Notes: generated by a model from the sequence alone, not told the origin. Numbered from the stretch's first letter, positions 12,215-20,818 are shown. The stretch: 43,321 bases of DNA from DASWFI01 sp036394315 (GCA_036394315.1 DASWFI010000149.1:1-43321), one strand, 5' to 3'. Numbers and translations are program-made.

Positions 12215-14067
12215 GTCAAAAAATTGCTTTAACCATGATCTCACGGGGGAAAGGAGAGGAAGAACAGCTTAAGCAAGCTCTTACTTCAATCACTCCCTAT
12301 GTTGACGCGGTTTATATCACTTTGACTGATCCAACTAACTTATTAACCGAAGCAGAGAATGTAATTAACAGCTTTAAGCGGGATGATTTACCAATCAACA
12401 TCTCCTATGGGAATTTCCATTTAATAGCAACGCAGGAGGTTGTCGACTGGTGTCAACAGTTTTTAGGTTACGAACCAAACATGAAATCAGGAGACAAGAT
12501 ATTTGAATTTGATCGGGCGAGAAACTTCAATATGTCTCAAGTCCCCAAAGATGAATATCCTTGGCTTTTCTGGATGGATTCAGACGATATCGTAAAAGGC
12601 GGCGAGAAACTTCACGATTTAGCAAAACTTTGCGAGGCTAACAATGTCGAGGCTTTGTATGTAAATTATATTTATCAGGCTGAGTTTGACGAGCAGGGGA
12701 ATGTGAAACATAAGATTATCGAGCATCTACGGGAAAGACTGGTCAGAAATAACAACGCGTATAAATGGATTTCTCCTATTCACGAAACCCTTATTGAGCA
12801 ACGGCCAACACGAAAGACCGATACCAAGGATTGCGAGGTAATTCATCACGCGGCAATGGATAGCCGGATGATTTCTCTTAATAGGAATCTTAAGAATCTA
12901 GAACTTGCTATTTACCGGACACAAGGAAAAGACCCACGACATATTTATTATCTTGCTAAAGCATATTTTGATTTGAATACGCCGGAAAATAATGAAAAAT
13001 GTATTCCTTTAATTGAACAGTACTTGGATGGAGAAAATAAATCCGGCTGGCCGGAGGAGAGACAACAGGCTTGCGAATACCTCTCGGAGATTTATAGACG
13101 TAAGGGAGACCATCCTAAGTCAGTCAAAGCATGTATACGGGCATTTGAAGAGCCTTGCGAGCCCGCACCGTCACTGTATGTAAACTTGGCTCTTTGTTTT
13201 GTTATGCTGCAGAATTGGGATTTAGCGATGTATTGGGTAAAACTTGCAACCCAAGTTCCTGATAAACAAACTACCCTGGTTAGGAATGTGAAAGACATGC
13301 AGGGGAGAATCCTGGAAATTATTTTTAACTGTCAACTTAATTTACATAAAATAGATGAAGCGTGGGCAGCCGCTACGAAAATGATTGAACTCTTTCCGGG
13401 TGAACAGACAGTCATTAACGCACTCACCATGATTGAACAATTAAAAACTCAACGGGACTTGGTTCTTAAGGTAGGAGAATTGGCTAATTACTTGCAGAGA
13501 ACAGGTGAGGGAGCAAAGATCAAACCCCTTTTAGCAGCAGTTCCTAATATAATCGCTGAAACCCCCTATGTGCAAGATCTCTATATGAAGAACAATCCTC
13601 CTACAGCATGGGAAGAGAACGAGATAGCTATCTTTTGCGGGCCGGGATTTACTCAGTGGTCTTCAAAGAAGCTGGAGAATCCAAGAGAGAGTTTTATAGG
13701 CGGCAGCGAGGAGGCAGTTATCCATATGGCAAAAGAATTAACGAAAAAGGGTTATAAAGTAACTGTTTATTGTGATCCAGGGGATGACGAAGGAGAAATA
13801 GACGGTGTTCGGTGGCTACCTTATTATAAATTTAATGTTTTGGATAATTTCAATATTCTCATCGTTTGGAGACAGTTAGGGCTCTTTGACAGCCCTTTGA
13901 AGGCTAAGAAGACCTATTTCTGGGCGCACGATGTCCAAAATCCACTTGAATGGAAACCAGAAAGGTATAATAAGATGACAAAAGCTATTTTTCTTAGTAA
14001 ATGGCAACGGGAGAATGTACCGGACTTACCGGAAGAGAAAGTGATGATATCAAGTAATGGAATATGA
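12211..14067 (+). CDS. glycosyltransferase: GT-A domain, TPR-like helices and N-terminal half of a GT-B domain
   Basis: 618 residues. N-terminal part (about 1-200) is a family 2-like GT-A fold: KIALTMISRGKGEEE, then FWMDSDDIV with the metal-binding acidic motif. A middle helical region (about 245-420) carries TPR-like repeats (DPRHIYYLAKAYFDL; YVNLALCFVMLQNWDLAMYW). From about 465 it becomes a GT-B (family 4-like) N-terminal Rossmann domain (FIGGSEEAVIHMAKELTKKG), ending abruptly at MISSNGI. The missing C-terminal half is the separate gene 14345-14938. It would transfer sugars, perhaps onto virion proteins. Starts by ATGA overlap. The split is discussed in the findings. Confidence 0.8.
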   Translation: MSQKIALTMISRGKGEEEQLKQALTSITPYVDAVYITLTDPTNLLTEAENVINSFKRDDLPINISYGNFHLIATQEVVDWCQQFLGYEPNMKSGDKIFEFDRARNFNMSQVPKDEYPWLFWMDSDDIVKGGEKLHDLAKLCEANNVEALYVNYIYQAEFDEQGNVKHKIIEHLRERLVRNNNAYKWISPIHETLIEQRPTRKTDTKDCEVIHHAAMDSRMISLNRNLKNLELAIYRTQGKDPRHIYYLAKAYFDLNTPENNEKCIPLIEQYLDGENKSGWPEERQQACEYLSEIYRRKGDHPKSVKACIRAFEEPCEPAPSLYVNLALCFVMLQNWDLAMYWVKLATQVPDKQTTLVRNVKDMQGRILEIIFNCQLNLHKIDEAWAAATKMIELFPGEQTVINALTMIEQLKTQRDLVLKVGELANYLQRTGEGAKIKPLLAAVPNIIAETPYVQDLYMKNNPPTAWEENEIAIFCGPGFTQWSSKKLENPRESFIGGSEEAVIHMAKELTKKGYKVTVYCDPGDDEGEIDGVRWLPYYKFNVLDNFNILIVWRQLGLFDSPLKAKKTYFWAHDVQNPLEWKPERYNKMTKAIFLSKWQRENVPDLPEEKVMISSNGI

Positions 14068-14219
14068 ACGAAGTAATAATCAAGGAAAAACCTTTAACTC
14101 TCGAAGAGTTAATGAGCAAACAATATCGGGAAGGCATGCGTTGCGAGGTTTGTCAGGAATCGCACTTAGAAGGAACCGTATTATGCGTGTGTATATGTCA
14201 TAAAGATTATGAGAAATGA
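14064..14219 (+). CDS. 51-residue Cys-rich protein inserted in the split glycosyltransferase
   Basis: ATGA-coupled to the truncated glycosyltransferase. Acidic N-terminal helix (KPLTLEELMSKQYREGMR) then CEVCQESH and CVCICHKDY, a probable zinc site. Not related to glycosyltransferases, so it belongs to inserted DNA. Function unknown. Confidence 0.5.
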   Translation: MNEVIIKEKPLTLEELMSKQYREGMRCEVCQESHLEGTVLCVCICHKDYEK

Positions 14220-14376
14220 TACAAAAAAACATGATTTTAAAAAAATAGAAGATAACTTATCTAAGGGTAGCCAAAAAGATGTCTATAAATGTAATAGTTG
14301 TGGACAAATACAAAAAATGTATATAAGAACTGAAGAGGAAATGAATGAATATTTCAATAAATACTATGCGGAATAA
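14209..14376 (+). CDS. 55-residue CxxC protein inserted in the split glycosyltransferase
   Basis: ATG 14209 inside the end of the previous ORF, stop TAA 14374-14376. Lys/Asp-rich N-terminus, then VYKCNSCGQIQKMYIRTEEE, a two-Cys zinc-ribbon-like motif with only one CxxC visible, and an acidic, Tyr-rich end. It overlaps the next glycosyltransferase half by 32 bases in another frame and supplies the GAAGAGGA site used by it. Confidence 0.45.
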   Translation: MRNDTKKHDFKKIEDNLSKGSQKDVYKCNSCGQIQKMYIRTEEEMNEYFNKYYAE

Positions 14377-14938
14377 TCACAAAATTGTTTATACATCCAG
14401 TTATGATAGGGGTCTCGAACATCTTTTAGGTATGTGGTCTGATATTAGAAAGGAAGTACCCGATGCAGAGCTCCACGTTTATTATGGCTGGAAACTCTTT
14501 CTGGAATTCTATAAAAACAATCCCGCTTCAATGAAATGGTATGAGAAGATGCGCGAGCTACTTAAGCAGGAGGGGGTAACTGATCATGGACGCATCCCAC
14601 AGCATGAGTTAAAAGAAGAGATGTTGCTTTCAGGCATATGGGCTTATCCGGCTCACTTCGCAGAGGTAAATTGTATCTCAGCTATCAAAGCACAAGCCTA
14701 CGGGTGTGAGCCTGTTGTGATTGATTATGCAGCTCTTAAAGAGACCGTTCAATATGGTAAAAAGATTGAAGGGGATATTTACGATCAGGAAACAAAGGAT
14801 AAGTTCAAACAACAACTCCTAGAGGCTTTGAAAAAACCTTGGAACGAAGGAGACAGAGAAGCTATGATGAAATGGGCACAGGAGAAATATTCTTGGGAGA
14901 AAATTGCCCAATCTTGGAAGGAGGAATTTGACAAATAA
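14345..14938 (+). CDS. C-terminal half of the split family 4-like glycosyltransferase
   Basis: 197 residues from ATG 14345 (GAAGAGGA 5 bases upstream; ATG 14366 is an in-frame alternative). HKIVYTSSYDRGLEHLLGMW is the start of a GT-B C-terminal domain; later GRIPQHELKEEMLLSGIWAY and the donor-binding region AEVNCISAIKAQAYGCEPVV, where a Glu and Gly-Cys-Glu-Pro follow the family 4 pattern, are intact. It continues exactly where 12211-14067 stops, so the two halves can still form one GT-B active site as separate chains. Confidence 0.75.
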   Translation: MNISINTMRNNHKIVYTSSYDRGLEHLLGMWSDIRKEVPDAELHVYYGWKLFLEFYKNNPASMKWYEKMRELLKQEGVTDHGRIPQHELKEEMLLSGIWAYPAHFAEVNCISAIKAQAYGCEPVVIDYAALKETVQYGKKIEGDIYDQETKDKFKQQLLEALKKPWNEGDREAMMKWAQEKYSWEKIAQSWKEEFDK

Positions 14939-15143
14939 CGAATACCATTGTCCGTTCTGCGGATCAACGACACCAACTATCGAAACGCCCTTTCTCGTTC
15001 TTAATAATAAAGGCGAGAGAGTTAAAAAGACACAGCCTTGCTGCAGATGGCAAGGATCAAATATCAAATGGCAGAAACAACATACCGATCCTATTACGCA
15101 TAAAACAGAAGATTTAAAAGAGATTGCGAGGTGGAAAAAATGA
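14928..15143 (+). CDS. small zinc-finger-like protein
   Basis: 71 residues from TTG 14928, preceded by AAGGAGG (14918-14924) only 3 bases upstream; a TTG at 14904 is also in frame. NEYHCPFCGSTTPTIET and QPCCRWQGSNIKWQK give Cys-x2-Cys and Cys-Cys groups spaced by about 30 residues, a likely zinc ribbon. Role unknown; sits among the sugar-modification genes. Confidence 0.5.
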   Translation: MTNNEYHCPFCGSTTPTIETPFLVLNNKGERVKKTQPCCRWQGSNIKWQKQHTDPITHKTEDLKEIARWKK

Positions 15144-15394
15144 AAGAAGAAGAAAAACAACGATACGAATTAATTTTTAAACAGTTAGAGCTCATTGAAA
15201 GTTCGTACATCAATGAGATATTACGGTTAGTGAAGGATACAACCTTTTATGAACCAAAGTCTCAGGAGTTTGGATTATTACTTCAGGCTTTAGGAAATGC
15301 CAGAGCATCAGTGCACGATTTAGATCTTTATCTCAAAATAGTAAGGAATAGAATCGTTGAGTTACGGATGTCTTACGACAGTTCAAAAGTATGA
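15140..15394 (+). CDS. hypothetical helical protein
   Basis: 84 residues from ATG 15140, ATGA-coupled, with GCGAGGTGG upstream; a GTG at 15131 is in frame. Entirely helical (EEEKQRYELIFKQLELIESS; GLLLQALGNARASVHDLDLY). ATGA overlap with the next methyltransferase. No family recognised. Confidence 0.5.
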   Translation: MKEEEKQRYELIFKQLELIESSYINEILRLVKDTTFYEPKSQEFGLLLQALGNARASVHDLDLYLKIVRNRIVELRMSYDSSKV

Positions 15395-15984
15395 ACGCTA
15401 AGGAATTATTTCAAAAAGCAAATAAAATCTGGGAAAGCTACGATATCAAACCCGTTTTACCTGCCCTGCGTGCTTTGAACGAGGGAGCTATGCAGGATGT
15501 TCTCAACACCAATGGCAACAGGTATTATCAATGGTCTGCGTCTCTTCTAGAGGTTTTACAGCCTCACACAATTGTAGAATTAGGCGGTGCTATGGGAGTG
15601 TGGGATTTAATGCTTTTGAATGCAAACTATAGAGATTTTGAGTTATACAGTATAACTCTAGCAGAACAGGGATTAGAATTTGCGTATGTTGTTGATAAGT
15701 ATAGTAATTTTCATCCTGTTGTTGGAGATGATTTAGATTTAACCAAGTGGGGAGAATTGGATTTAAGTAAGACTGACCTGTGGTTCTTTGATAGTTTCCA
15801 TACAGGCGAGCAACTACAGAAAGAGCTTGATTTATACACCCCATTCTTTAAAAAAGGAGCAGTTCTTTTATTTGATGACATCAGACATCCCGAGTTGTGG
15901 CCTATTTGGGATAAGCTTGCTTATGATAAGTATGAAGCAACAAATCCGCTCCATTACTCTGGATTCGGTATTTGCTGTATTTGA
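15391..15984 (+). CDS. class I SAM-dependent methyltransferase-like protein
   Basis: 197 residues. TIVELGGAMGVWDLM (about 53-67) is a Rossmann motif I (E-x-G-x-x-x-G), followed by motif-like KTDLWFFDSFHTGEQL (about 127-142) and KGAVLLFDDIRHPELW (about 152-167), which resembles the acidic loop of sugar methyltransferases such as the cephalosporin hydroxylase/macrocin O-methyltransferase group. Probably methylates a sugar made by the neighbouring enzymes. Starts by ATGA overlap. Confidence 0.65.
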   Translation: MNAKELFQKANKIWESYDIKPVLPALRALNEGAMQDVLNTNGNRYYQWSASLLEVLQPHTIVELGGAMGVWDLMLLNANYRDFELYSITLAEQGLEFAYVVDKYSNFHPVVGDDLDLTKWGELDLSKTDLWFFDSFHTGEQLQKELDLYTPFFKKGAVLLFDDIRHPELWPIWDKLAYDKYEATNPLHYSGFGICCI

Positions 15985-15995
15985 TGGAATAATGT

Positions 15996-16646
15996 ATGAC
16001 AAATGAAGAAATAGCACAATTAGTAAATAAATACTGGGACTATACCTTTCCAGGCGGATTTGAGCATCGATTCGATCCTGATAGTAGTGCTGTTTTGTAT
16101 TCATTTATCAGAAAATATAAACCAACGAAATGTTTATCTATTGGTACGTGGCTTGGGGGTTCAGCGTGTGTAATTATGTCAGCTTTGCAAAAGAACGGGA
16201 AACCATTTGATTATATTGCTTCGGAACTTCTTGACGATAAACGGGAAGCGACAGGGGAAAATGTATTTGCTAAATGTGGTAGATCCCCAATTATGATAGG
16301 AGATATCACAAAATATAGCACTCTTGCACCCCTAGAATTAGATTTCCTTTTTGTTGATACTGACCATGACGCAGAAGTGACACAGTTTATTGTTGATAAC
16401 ATCTGGCCTCGGTTAAAAAAAGGAGGCTTACTGGCACTTCACGATTTTGCTGTTGAGGAAAAAGACGGAATATGGGTGGGAAAAGGCCATGATGGAATAG
16501 GAGGCTTACCGGAAACACAACTGTACATGGATATGTTTCATAATAAGAAATGGCCTTTTAAGAAATTGTATTGGTGTTACCATAATCCTTTTAAGGATGG
16601 AATGAGATCTGAGTGGGAAGGAGCATTTTTTGAAAAAGCCGAGTAA
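15996..16646 (+). CDS. class I SAM-dependent methyltransferase-like protein
   Basis: 216 residues. KCLSIGTWLGGSACVIMSAL (about 46-65) is motif I, FDYIASELLDD the following acidic strand, and LDFLFVDTDHDAEVTQFIVD with KKGGLLALHDFAVE are the D-x-D/H-D loops of the CmcI/macrocin O-methyltransferase type. Related in layout to the gene before it, possibly an old tandem duplication. The end carries the GGAAGGAG for the next gene. Confidence 0.65.
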   Translation: MTNEEIAQLVNKYWDYTFPGGFEHRFDPDSSAVLYSFIRKYKPTKCLSIGTWLGGSACVIMSALQKNGKPFDYIASELLDDKREATGENVFAKCGRSPIMIGDITKYSTLAPLELDFLFVDTDHDAEVTQFIVDNIWPRLKKGGLLALHDFAVEEKDGIWVGKGHDGIGGLPETQLYMDMFHNKKWPFKKLYWCYHNPFKDGMRSEWEGAFFEKAE

Positions 16647-16953
16647 GAGAATCTTGTGTGTTTGTAGCGGGGGGAATATCCGATCCGTTACGCTCGCTTA
16701 TATCCTTCGGAGGATCTATAGATATGATGCTCTGGCGGCGGGAATTAAAGGTAATAGTTCATATACGCTTGATTATCTATGTAAGTGGGCTGATCGGATT
16801 GTAGTATTAGAGGCAGAGTTTAAAATGGCTATTCCGCAAAGATATCATCCCAAAGTAGTTATTTATGATGTGGGACATGACGTGTGGCATCAGGCAAATC
16901 ATCCAGCTCTCGTTGATAAGCTATATAAACATTTAGCGGCATACAAAATATGA
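16630..16953 (+). CDS. low-molecular-weight protein tyrosine phosphatase-like protein
   Basis: 107 residues from TTG 16630, chosen because GGAAGGAG (16616-16623) is 6 bases upstream and the family motif starts soon after. C12-SGGNI-R18-S is the Cys-x5-Arg-Ser phosphate loop of LMW phosphatases and related phage proteins. Later WADRIVVLEAEFKMAIPQRY and VVIYDVGHDVWH (about 82-91) supply an Asp-containing loop, the usual general acid. Shorter than the 150-residue bacterial enzymes. Could dephosphorylate proteins or a sugar phosphate. Family call good, substrate unknown. Overlaps the previous gene by 17 bases. Confidence 0.7.
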   Translation: MKKPSKRILCVCSGGNIRSVTLAYILRRIYRYDALAAGIKGNSSYTLDYLCKWADRIVVLEAEFKMAIPQRYHPKVVIYDVGHDVWHQANHPALVDKLYKHLAAYKI

Positions 16954-17267
16954 AACACTATCATTATGAATTTAATGCTTTTAATTATAAGTCTCCTTAT
17001 ATTGAAGGGCAAATTGCGCCTCAATTATTAGCTACGGGGAAAGAGTATCATATGGGAGAAGGAACTGTAGTCGTTGTAATTGCGTCTACGGAAGAGGAAG
17101 CTTTAGGAAAGGCAAAAAGCATAATTAAAAGAAATTATTATCGTTTAATGAAAGCATTTGAATGTGAAGTTCCAGAATCACAAATAGATCCGCAGGAAAT
17201 ACAAGTATTGCAACTAGAAATGCAGAAAAAAATGTTAGATTTTATAAAAGGAAAACATGGTTATTAA
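16950..17267 (+). CDS. hypothetical protein
   Basis: 105 residues, ATGA-coupled to the phosphatase-like gene. YHYEFNAFNYKSPYIEGQIA at the start, a beta-strand VVVVIASTEEEALGKAKSII and a helical, Gln/Met-rich end (EIQVLQLEMQKKMLDFIKG). No family recognised. Overlaps the next gene by 11 bases. Confidence 0.5.
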   Translation: MKHYHYEFNAFNYKSPYIEGQIAPQLLATGKEYHMGEGTVVVVIASTEEEALGKAKSIIKRNYYRLMKAFECEVPESQIDPQEIQVLQLEMQKKMLDFIKGKHGY

Positions 17268-18060
17268 TTTTCTTTGGTATTGGAATAGAGCAGCGGAAAT
17301 TTGTCCTAATTGGCAGGATGGATTACGCGCGGCGCTTATGGAATTAGGGAAGAAGCATACAGTTAATATTTTATTAGGAGAATTCGAACCTTTAGACGAT
17401 GCTGATTTTCTCCTTTTCTGGGGAGATTCTAACTGTCCCTTTTTCGATAAGATAGACAAATATATTGCTAAGAAGGGTATCATCTTAACGACTGATCCTG
17501 TGAATTGGAATAATTTAAGAAAGTTAGATGTTGTTTATTGTGAATCACAACCTATTTACGATCAGGTGCGAACTCATGGACTTCATGCCGTTCGGGCGTT
17601 CGGTACAGATAGTGATTTCTATATCCCAACACAGGTACAAAAAGATATTAAATATTTTTATCCAGCAACCTTTAGTCCTTGGAAGCGACAATCAGCTATA
17701 GCGCATCTAGGAAAAGAACTTGTTTGTATTGGAACGGTTCAGCCCGATGGAGAAAGAGAACGTCATACCTGCGATGACACGGGTGTTATTGTTTTAGAAG
17801 GCTACTTAAATCCAGGAGTAATACGAGATTGTTATAACCGAGCACAGTACGTTCCGATTCCTGCCATTCACGGGTCGGAACGTACTTGTTTGGAAGCGAT
17901 GAGTATGAATATCGTTCCCAGCGTTAATCCAAAAAACGTACGAACACTTTCTTTTGTTGAGGAGTATATTCATTCAGAGTTTAATACTCCACGGGAATTT
18001 ATCTTAGCTAATTACTCGCCACAGATTTATGCAAAGAATTTAGAGAAAGGAATGCTATGA
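17257..18060 (+). CDS. glycosyltransferase, GT-B (family 4-like)
   Basis: 267 residues. N-terminal Rossmann part (VINFLWYWNRAAEICPNWQD; LLFWGDSNCPFFDKI) and a C-terminal donor-binding part (KYFYPATFSPWKRQSAIAHL; GSERTCLEAMSMNIVPSVNP), with the E-x7-E-like motif of family 4 (HGSERTCLEAMSMN). Shorter than typical (about 350), so one domain is compact. AAAGGAAA precedes the start. ATGA overlap with the next glycosyltransferase. Confidence 0.75.
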   Translation: MVINFLWYWNRAAEICPNWQDGLRAALMELGKKHTVNILLGEFEPLDDADFLLFWGDSNCPFFDKIDKYIAKKGIILTTDPVNWNNLRKLDVVYCESQPIYDQVRTHGLHAVRAFGTDSDFYIPTQVQKDIKYFYPATFSPWKRQSAIAHLGKELVCIGTVQPDGERERHTCDDTGVIVLEGYLNPGVIRDCYNRAQYVPIPAIHGSERTCLEAMSMNIVPSVNPKNVRTLSFVEEYIHSEFNTPREFILANYSPQIYAKNLEKGML

Positions 18061-18776
18061 AAGAATTTACTGTAGTGATGCCTTGCTGGATAATCAATGA
18101 GGAGCTTTTAGAGCTGACTAAAAATGCCGTTGAAAGTTTTGGCGAGGTTAATCTTATTGTTGTTGATAATGGGTCAACTGTAGGAGGAGGGTATCTCAGA
18201 TCCGTTGCTGATACCTATATTCGAAATAAAGAGAATCTAGGGTACGCTCGTGCGGTTAATCAAGGGTTAATGTTAGGAGAGTTGGGGAAATATACGGCGA
18301 TTTCCAATAACGATATTCGTGTCTCATCGAACTGGCAAGAAGTAGCAAGAGAGGTCTTATTAAATGACAAAGCCTATTCCTGTCACTTCAGGATGATTCC
18401 TTATGATGAAGCTTTTAATCATGGAGATATGACCGCATTAACAGGAAAGGAACGGTGGTGCAGTAGTTCATTTTTTGTCCTCTCTCCGGCGCACCGGAAG
18501 TTTCTTTACGATGAGGCGTATGGTTTAGGAGGGTACGAGGATTACGATTACTGGTATCGTGTTCGAACAGAAGGTTTATATACTGCCTATACGAATAAGG
18601 CTTCTTATCAGCATAAAGACAGCTCCACACAAAATCTTTTAAATCAGGAAGAAAGAGCCAAGGAAGATCAGAGGCGGAGAGAATACTTTAAGAGTAAGTT
18701 TGGAGAGTATCCGGATATACTCTTTGCTAAAACATACCCTGAGCAGATGAAGGAAAGGTGGAAACCGATGCCTTGA
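18057..18776 (+). CDS. glycosyltransferase, family 2 (GT-A)
   Basis: 239 residues. FTVVMPCWIINEELLELTKNA, LIVVDNGST (about 36-44), NLGYARAVNQGL and ISNNDIRV (D-x-D-type position, about 82-90) are the family 2 motifs; YEDYDYWYRVRTEGL holds the C-terminal ED-Y motif of the active site. Rhamnosyl- or hexosyltransferase-like. Its stop codon lies inside the -35 of the next gene's promoter. Confidence 0.85.
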   Translation: MKEFTVVMPCWIINEELLELTKNAVESFGEVNLIVVDNGSTVGGGYLRSVADTYIRNKENLGYARAVNQGLMLGELGKYTAISNNDIRVSSNWQEVAREVLLNDKAYSCHFRMIPYDEAFNHGDMTALTGKERWCSSSFFVLSPAHRKFLYDEAYGLGGYEDYDYWYRVRTEGLYTAYTNKASYQHKDSSTQNLLNQEERAKEDQRRREYFKSKFGEYPDILFAKTYPEQMKERWKPMP

Positions 18777-18802
18777 CAAGGAATGTGTATCCATGATATA
18801 CT
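18773..18802 (+). promoter_or_regulatory. promoter of HNH gene, leaderless
   Basis: TTGACA (18773-18778), 18-base spacer, extended -10 TGATATACT (18794-18802). The ATG of the HNH gene is 6 bases after the -10, so transcription should start at or next to the A of ATG. The upstream gene's TGA overlaps the -35. Confidence 0.7.
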
Positions 18803-18808
18803 GGGGGT

Positions 18809-19213
18809 ATGAAAACTAAAACTAGCGTATATAAATGGAGAATTAATAATTATGAGGAATACAAAAGAAAAGCTAGGGAACATGATAGGGAATATTATTA
18901 TCGTATTAGAAACGAACTCTATATTTTATTAGGAGATAAATGTTGTAAATGTGGGTTTAAAGACAGAAGAGCTTTTCAAATAGATCATGTAAACGGTGGT
19001 GGAAATAGTAGAAAAATAAGAAATAGAACAGGGCAAGGAAAAATTAGACATATGTTAGAGCATGTACGAAATGGGTCAAAAGATTATCAACTTTTATGTG
19101 CAAATTGTAATGTTATAAAAAAGTGGGAAAATCATGAAATTAAAGGTCATATTACAAAAACAAGAAAAGAATTTATTACGGGTGTATTAACTAAAATAGG
19201 AGATAAATTATGA
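18809..19213 (+). CDS. HNH homing-type endonuclease
   Basis: 134 residues. Basic helical N-terminus (YKWRINNYEEYKRKAREHDR), CCKCGFKDRRAFQIDHVNGG (CxxC plus the D-H of the HNH core) and YQLLCANCNVIKKWE (second CxxC, final N). A one-metal nicking or cutting enzyme that promotes its own spread. Own promoter, predicted leaderless. It ends in an ATGA overlap with the next methyltransferase, so it was fitted into the operon without a gap. More A+T-rich than the flanking sugar genes. Confidence 0.82.
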   Translation: MKTKTSVYKWRINNYEEYKRKAREHDREYYYRIRNELYILLGDKCCKCGFKDRRAFQIDHVNGGGNSRKIRNRTGQGKIRHMLEHVRNGSKDYQLLCANCNVIKKWENHEIKGHITKTRKEFITGVLTKIGDKL

Positions 19214-20427
19214 AGTGCCGTAATTGTGGAGGCCCAACGAAAGAGATAGCATCCTTTGGAGATCAATATCTCTCCGAATTTAACGATGGGAAAAAGCCAA
19301 GTAAGTACCCCTTGGATATGGTGATGTGTTCTACCTGCACCCTTGTTCAACTAAAAGAATCTACCCCGCAAAAAGAGCTTTATACCGAGAATTACGGATA
19401 TAAGTCAGGTATCAACGATACAATCAAAGCTAATTTGAAAGAAATCGCTCTGCGGGCAATGAAATATACTATTTTACAATCAGATGATATTGTACTGGAT
19501 ATTGGAGCCAATGACGGGACACTGCTTAAATTTTATCCTTACTGGTTGACAAAAGTGGCCTGCGAACCGATTAAGAAGCTGGCTAATGAGTGTCGGAAAA
19601 CTGTCAATCACGTTATTAATGATTTCTGGAGTCTGGAAGCATGGCAAAAAGAAATGGGAAACAAAAAAGCTAAGATAATTACAGTCATTTCCTGCTTTTA
19701 TGATCTGGAAGACCCTCACAAGTTCGTACATGACCTCACAGAAGCGCTTACTGAGGATGGTGTGATTATTATCCAACAGAATTACTTAGGCAGTATGCTT
19801 GAACAGAACGCTTTTGATAATATTGTCCATGAACATATTGAATACTACAGTTTAAAGTCCCTGGAATATCTCTTAGACCAGCATGACTTAGAGATAGTCG
19901 ATGTCGAGCTAAATGATATTAACGGTGGATCATTCAGAACATATATTAAGTTTATAAATCCCGTTGAACGTCTTCGCAGGTGGGAGAAGAAAGCCAGACT
20001 TGATAACTGGGGAACATACTTACTATTTAAATTCAGAGTACAGAACATTAAACTTAAAGCAGTTACTTTTATTAATGAACAAATTAAAAAAGGAAAAAAG
20101 ATATATCTATATGGGGCTTCCACCAGATCAGGAAGTATGTTACAATATATGGGGTTAGATAATAAACAAATTGTTGCTGCCGTTGAACGCAATCCTGAAA
20201 AATGGGGAAAAATAATGGCTTCAATTGGCATTCCTATTATTTCCGAAGAACAGGCAAGAAAAGATGGAGCTGATTTTATGATTATTGGCCCTTGGTTTTT
20301 TCTAAAAGAATTTCTAGAACGGGAAAAGGATTATTTAATAGCAGGGGGTAAATTTATTGTATTTTTACCAGAATTTAAAATTATAGATTATGAACAACAA
20401 CTTACACAGCAACTGGAAAGGGGATAA
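19210..20427 (+). CDS. zinc-binding class I methyltransferase, sugar C-methyltransferase family
   Basis: 405 residues, the normal length for the NovU/TylCIII-type family. N-terminal zinc domain (CRNCGGP at 2-8; DMVMCSTCTLVQL at about 36-48), then motif I VLDIGANDGTLLKFYP (about 96-111), a central EHIEYYSLKSLEYLL, and a C-terminal Rossmann-like part (KKIYLYGASTRSGSML; AAVERNPEKWG). These enzymes add a C-methyl group to nucleotide-activated keto-deoxysugars. Supports a dedicated sugar pathway in the phage. Its 3' end overlaps an HNH gene by 38 bases. Confidence 0.8.
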   Translation: MKCRNCGGPTKEIASFGDQYLSEFNDGKKPSKYPLDMVMCSTCTLVQLKESTPQKELYTENYGYKSGINDTIKANLKEIALRAMKYTILQSDDIVLDIGANDGTLLKFYPYWLTKVACEPIKKLANECRKTVNHVINDFWSLEAWQKEMGNKKAKIITVISCFYDLEDPHKFVHDLTEALTEDGVIIIQQNYLGSMLEQNAFDNIVHEHIEYYSLKSLEYLLDQHDLEIVDVELNDINGGSFRTYIKFINPVERLRRWEKKARLDNWGTYLLFKFRVQNIKLKAVTFINEQIKKGKKIYLYGASTRSGSMLQYMGLDNKQIVAAVERNPEKWGKIMASIGIPIISEEQARKDGADFMIIGPWFFLKEFLEREKDYLIAGGKFIVFLPEFKIIDYEQQLTQQLERG

Positions 20428-20818
20428 AGTAGGAAATAAAGGCTTACATGCTTGGATTAGGAGACATATTAATAAACCCAAGCTTTGTGAACATTGTAAG
20501 GATGAAAATAAAAAAGTACAGTTAGCTAATAAGACAGGAATTTATAATAGAGAATTTAAGAATTGGTTTTATTTATGTGCAAAATGTCATATAAGATATG
20601 ATAAGGCATGGTTAAAAAGAAAAGATAATTATTTTAAAAAAGGACATAAAAAAACAGAGGAACATCTTAACAAAATAAAAAAATCTTTAAAAGGGAGGGA
20701 AGTTTGGAATAAAGGAAAAAAGGGGACACAATCTGCTAATGGTGGTTCTTTTAAAAAAGGAGAAGAACATTCTGAATTTATGAAAGAAATATGGAAAAAA
20801 CGAAAATCATATGATTAG
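20390..20818 (+). CDS. HNH endonuclease with NUMOD3-like repeats
   Basis: 142 residues. NWKGDKVGNKGLHAWIRRHI, CEHCKDENKKVQLANKTGIY, NWFYLCAKCHIRYD are the zinc/HNH-type core (N-x-x-W-x-x-L-C-x-x-C-H) common in phage homing endonucleases. The C-terminus has Lys-rich NUMOD3-like DNA-binding units (KKTEEHLNKIKKSLKG; GREVWNKGKKG). Its first 38 bases lie in the end of the methyltransferase and its last 8 in the next glycosyltransferase. No own promoter seen, unlike the other HNH genes. Strongly A-rich. Confidence 0.78.
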   Translation: MNNNLHSNWKGDKVGNKGLHAWIRRHINKPKLCEHCKDENKKVQLANKTGIYNREFKNWFYLCAKCHIRYDKAWLKRKDNYFKKGHKKTEEHLNKIKKSLKGREVWNKGKKGTQSANGGSFKKGEEHSEFMKEIWKKRKSYD

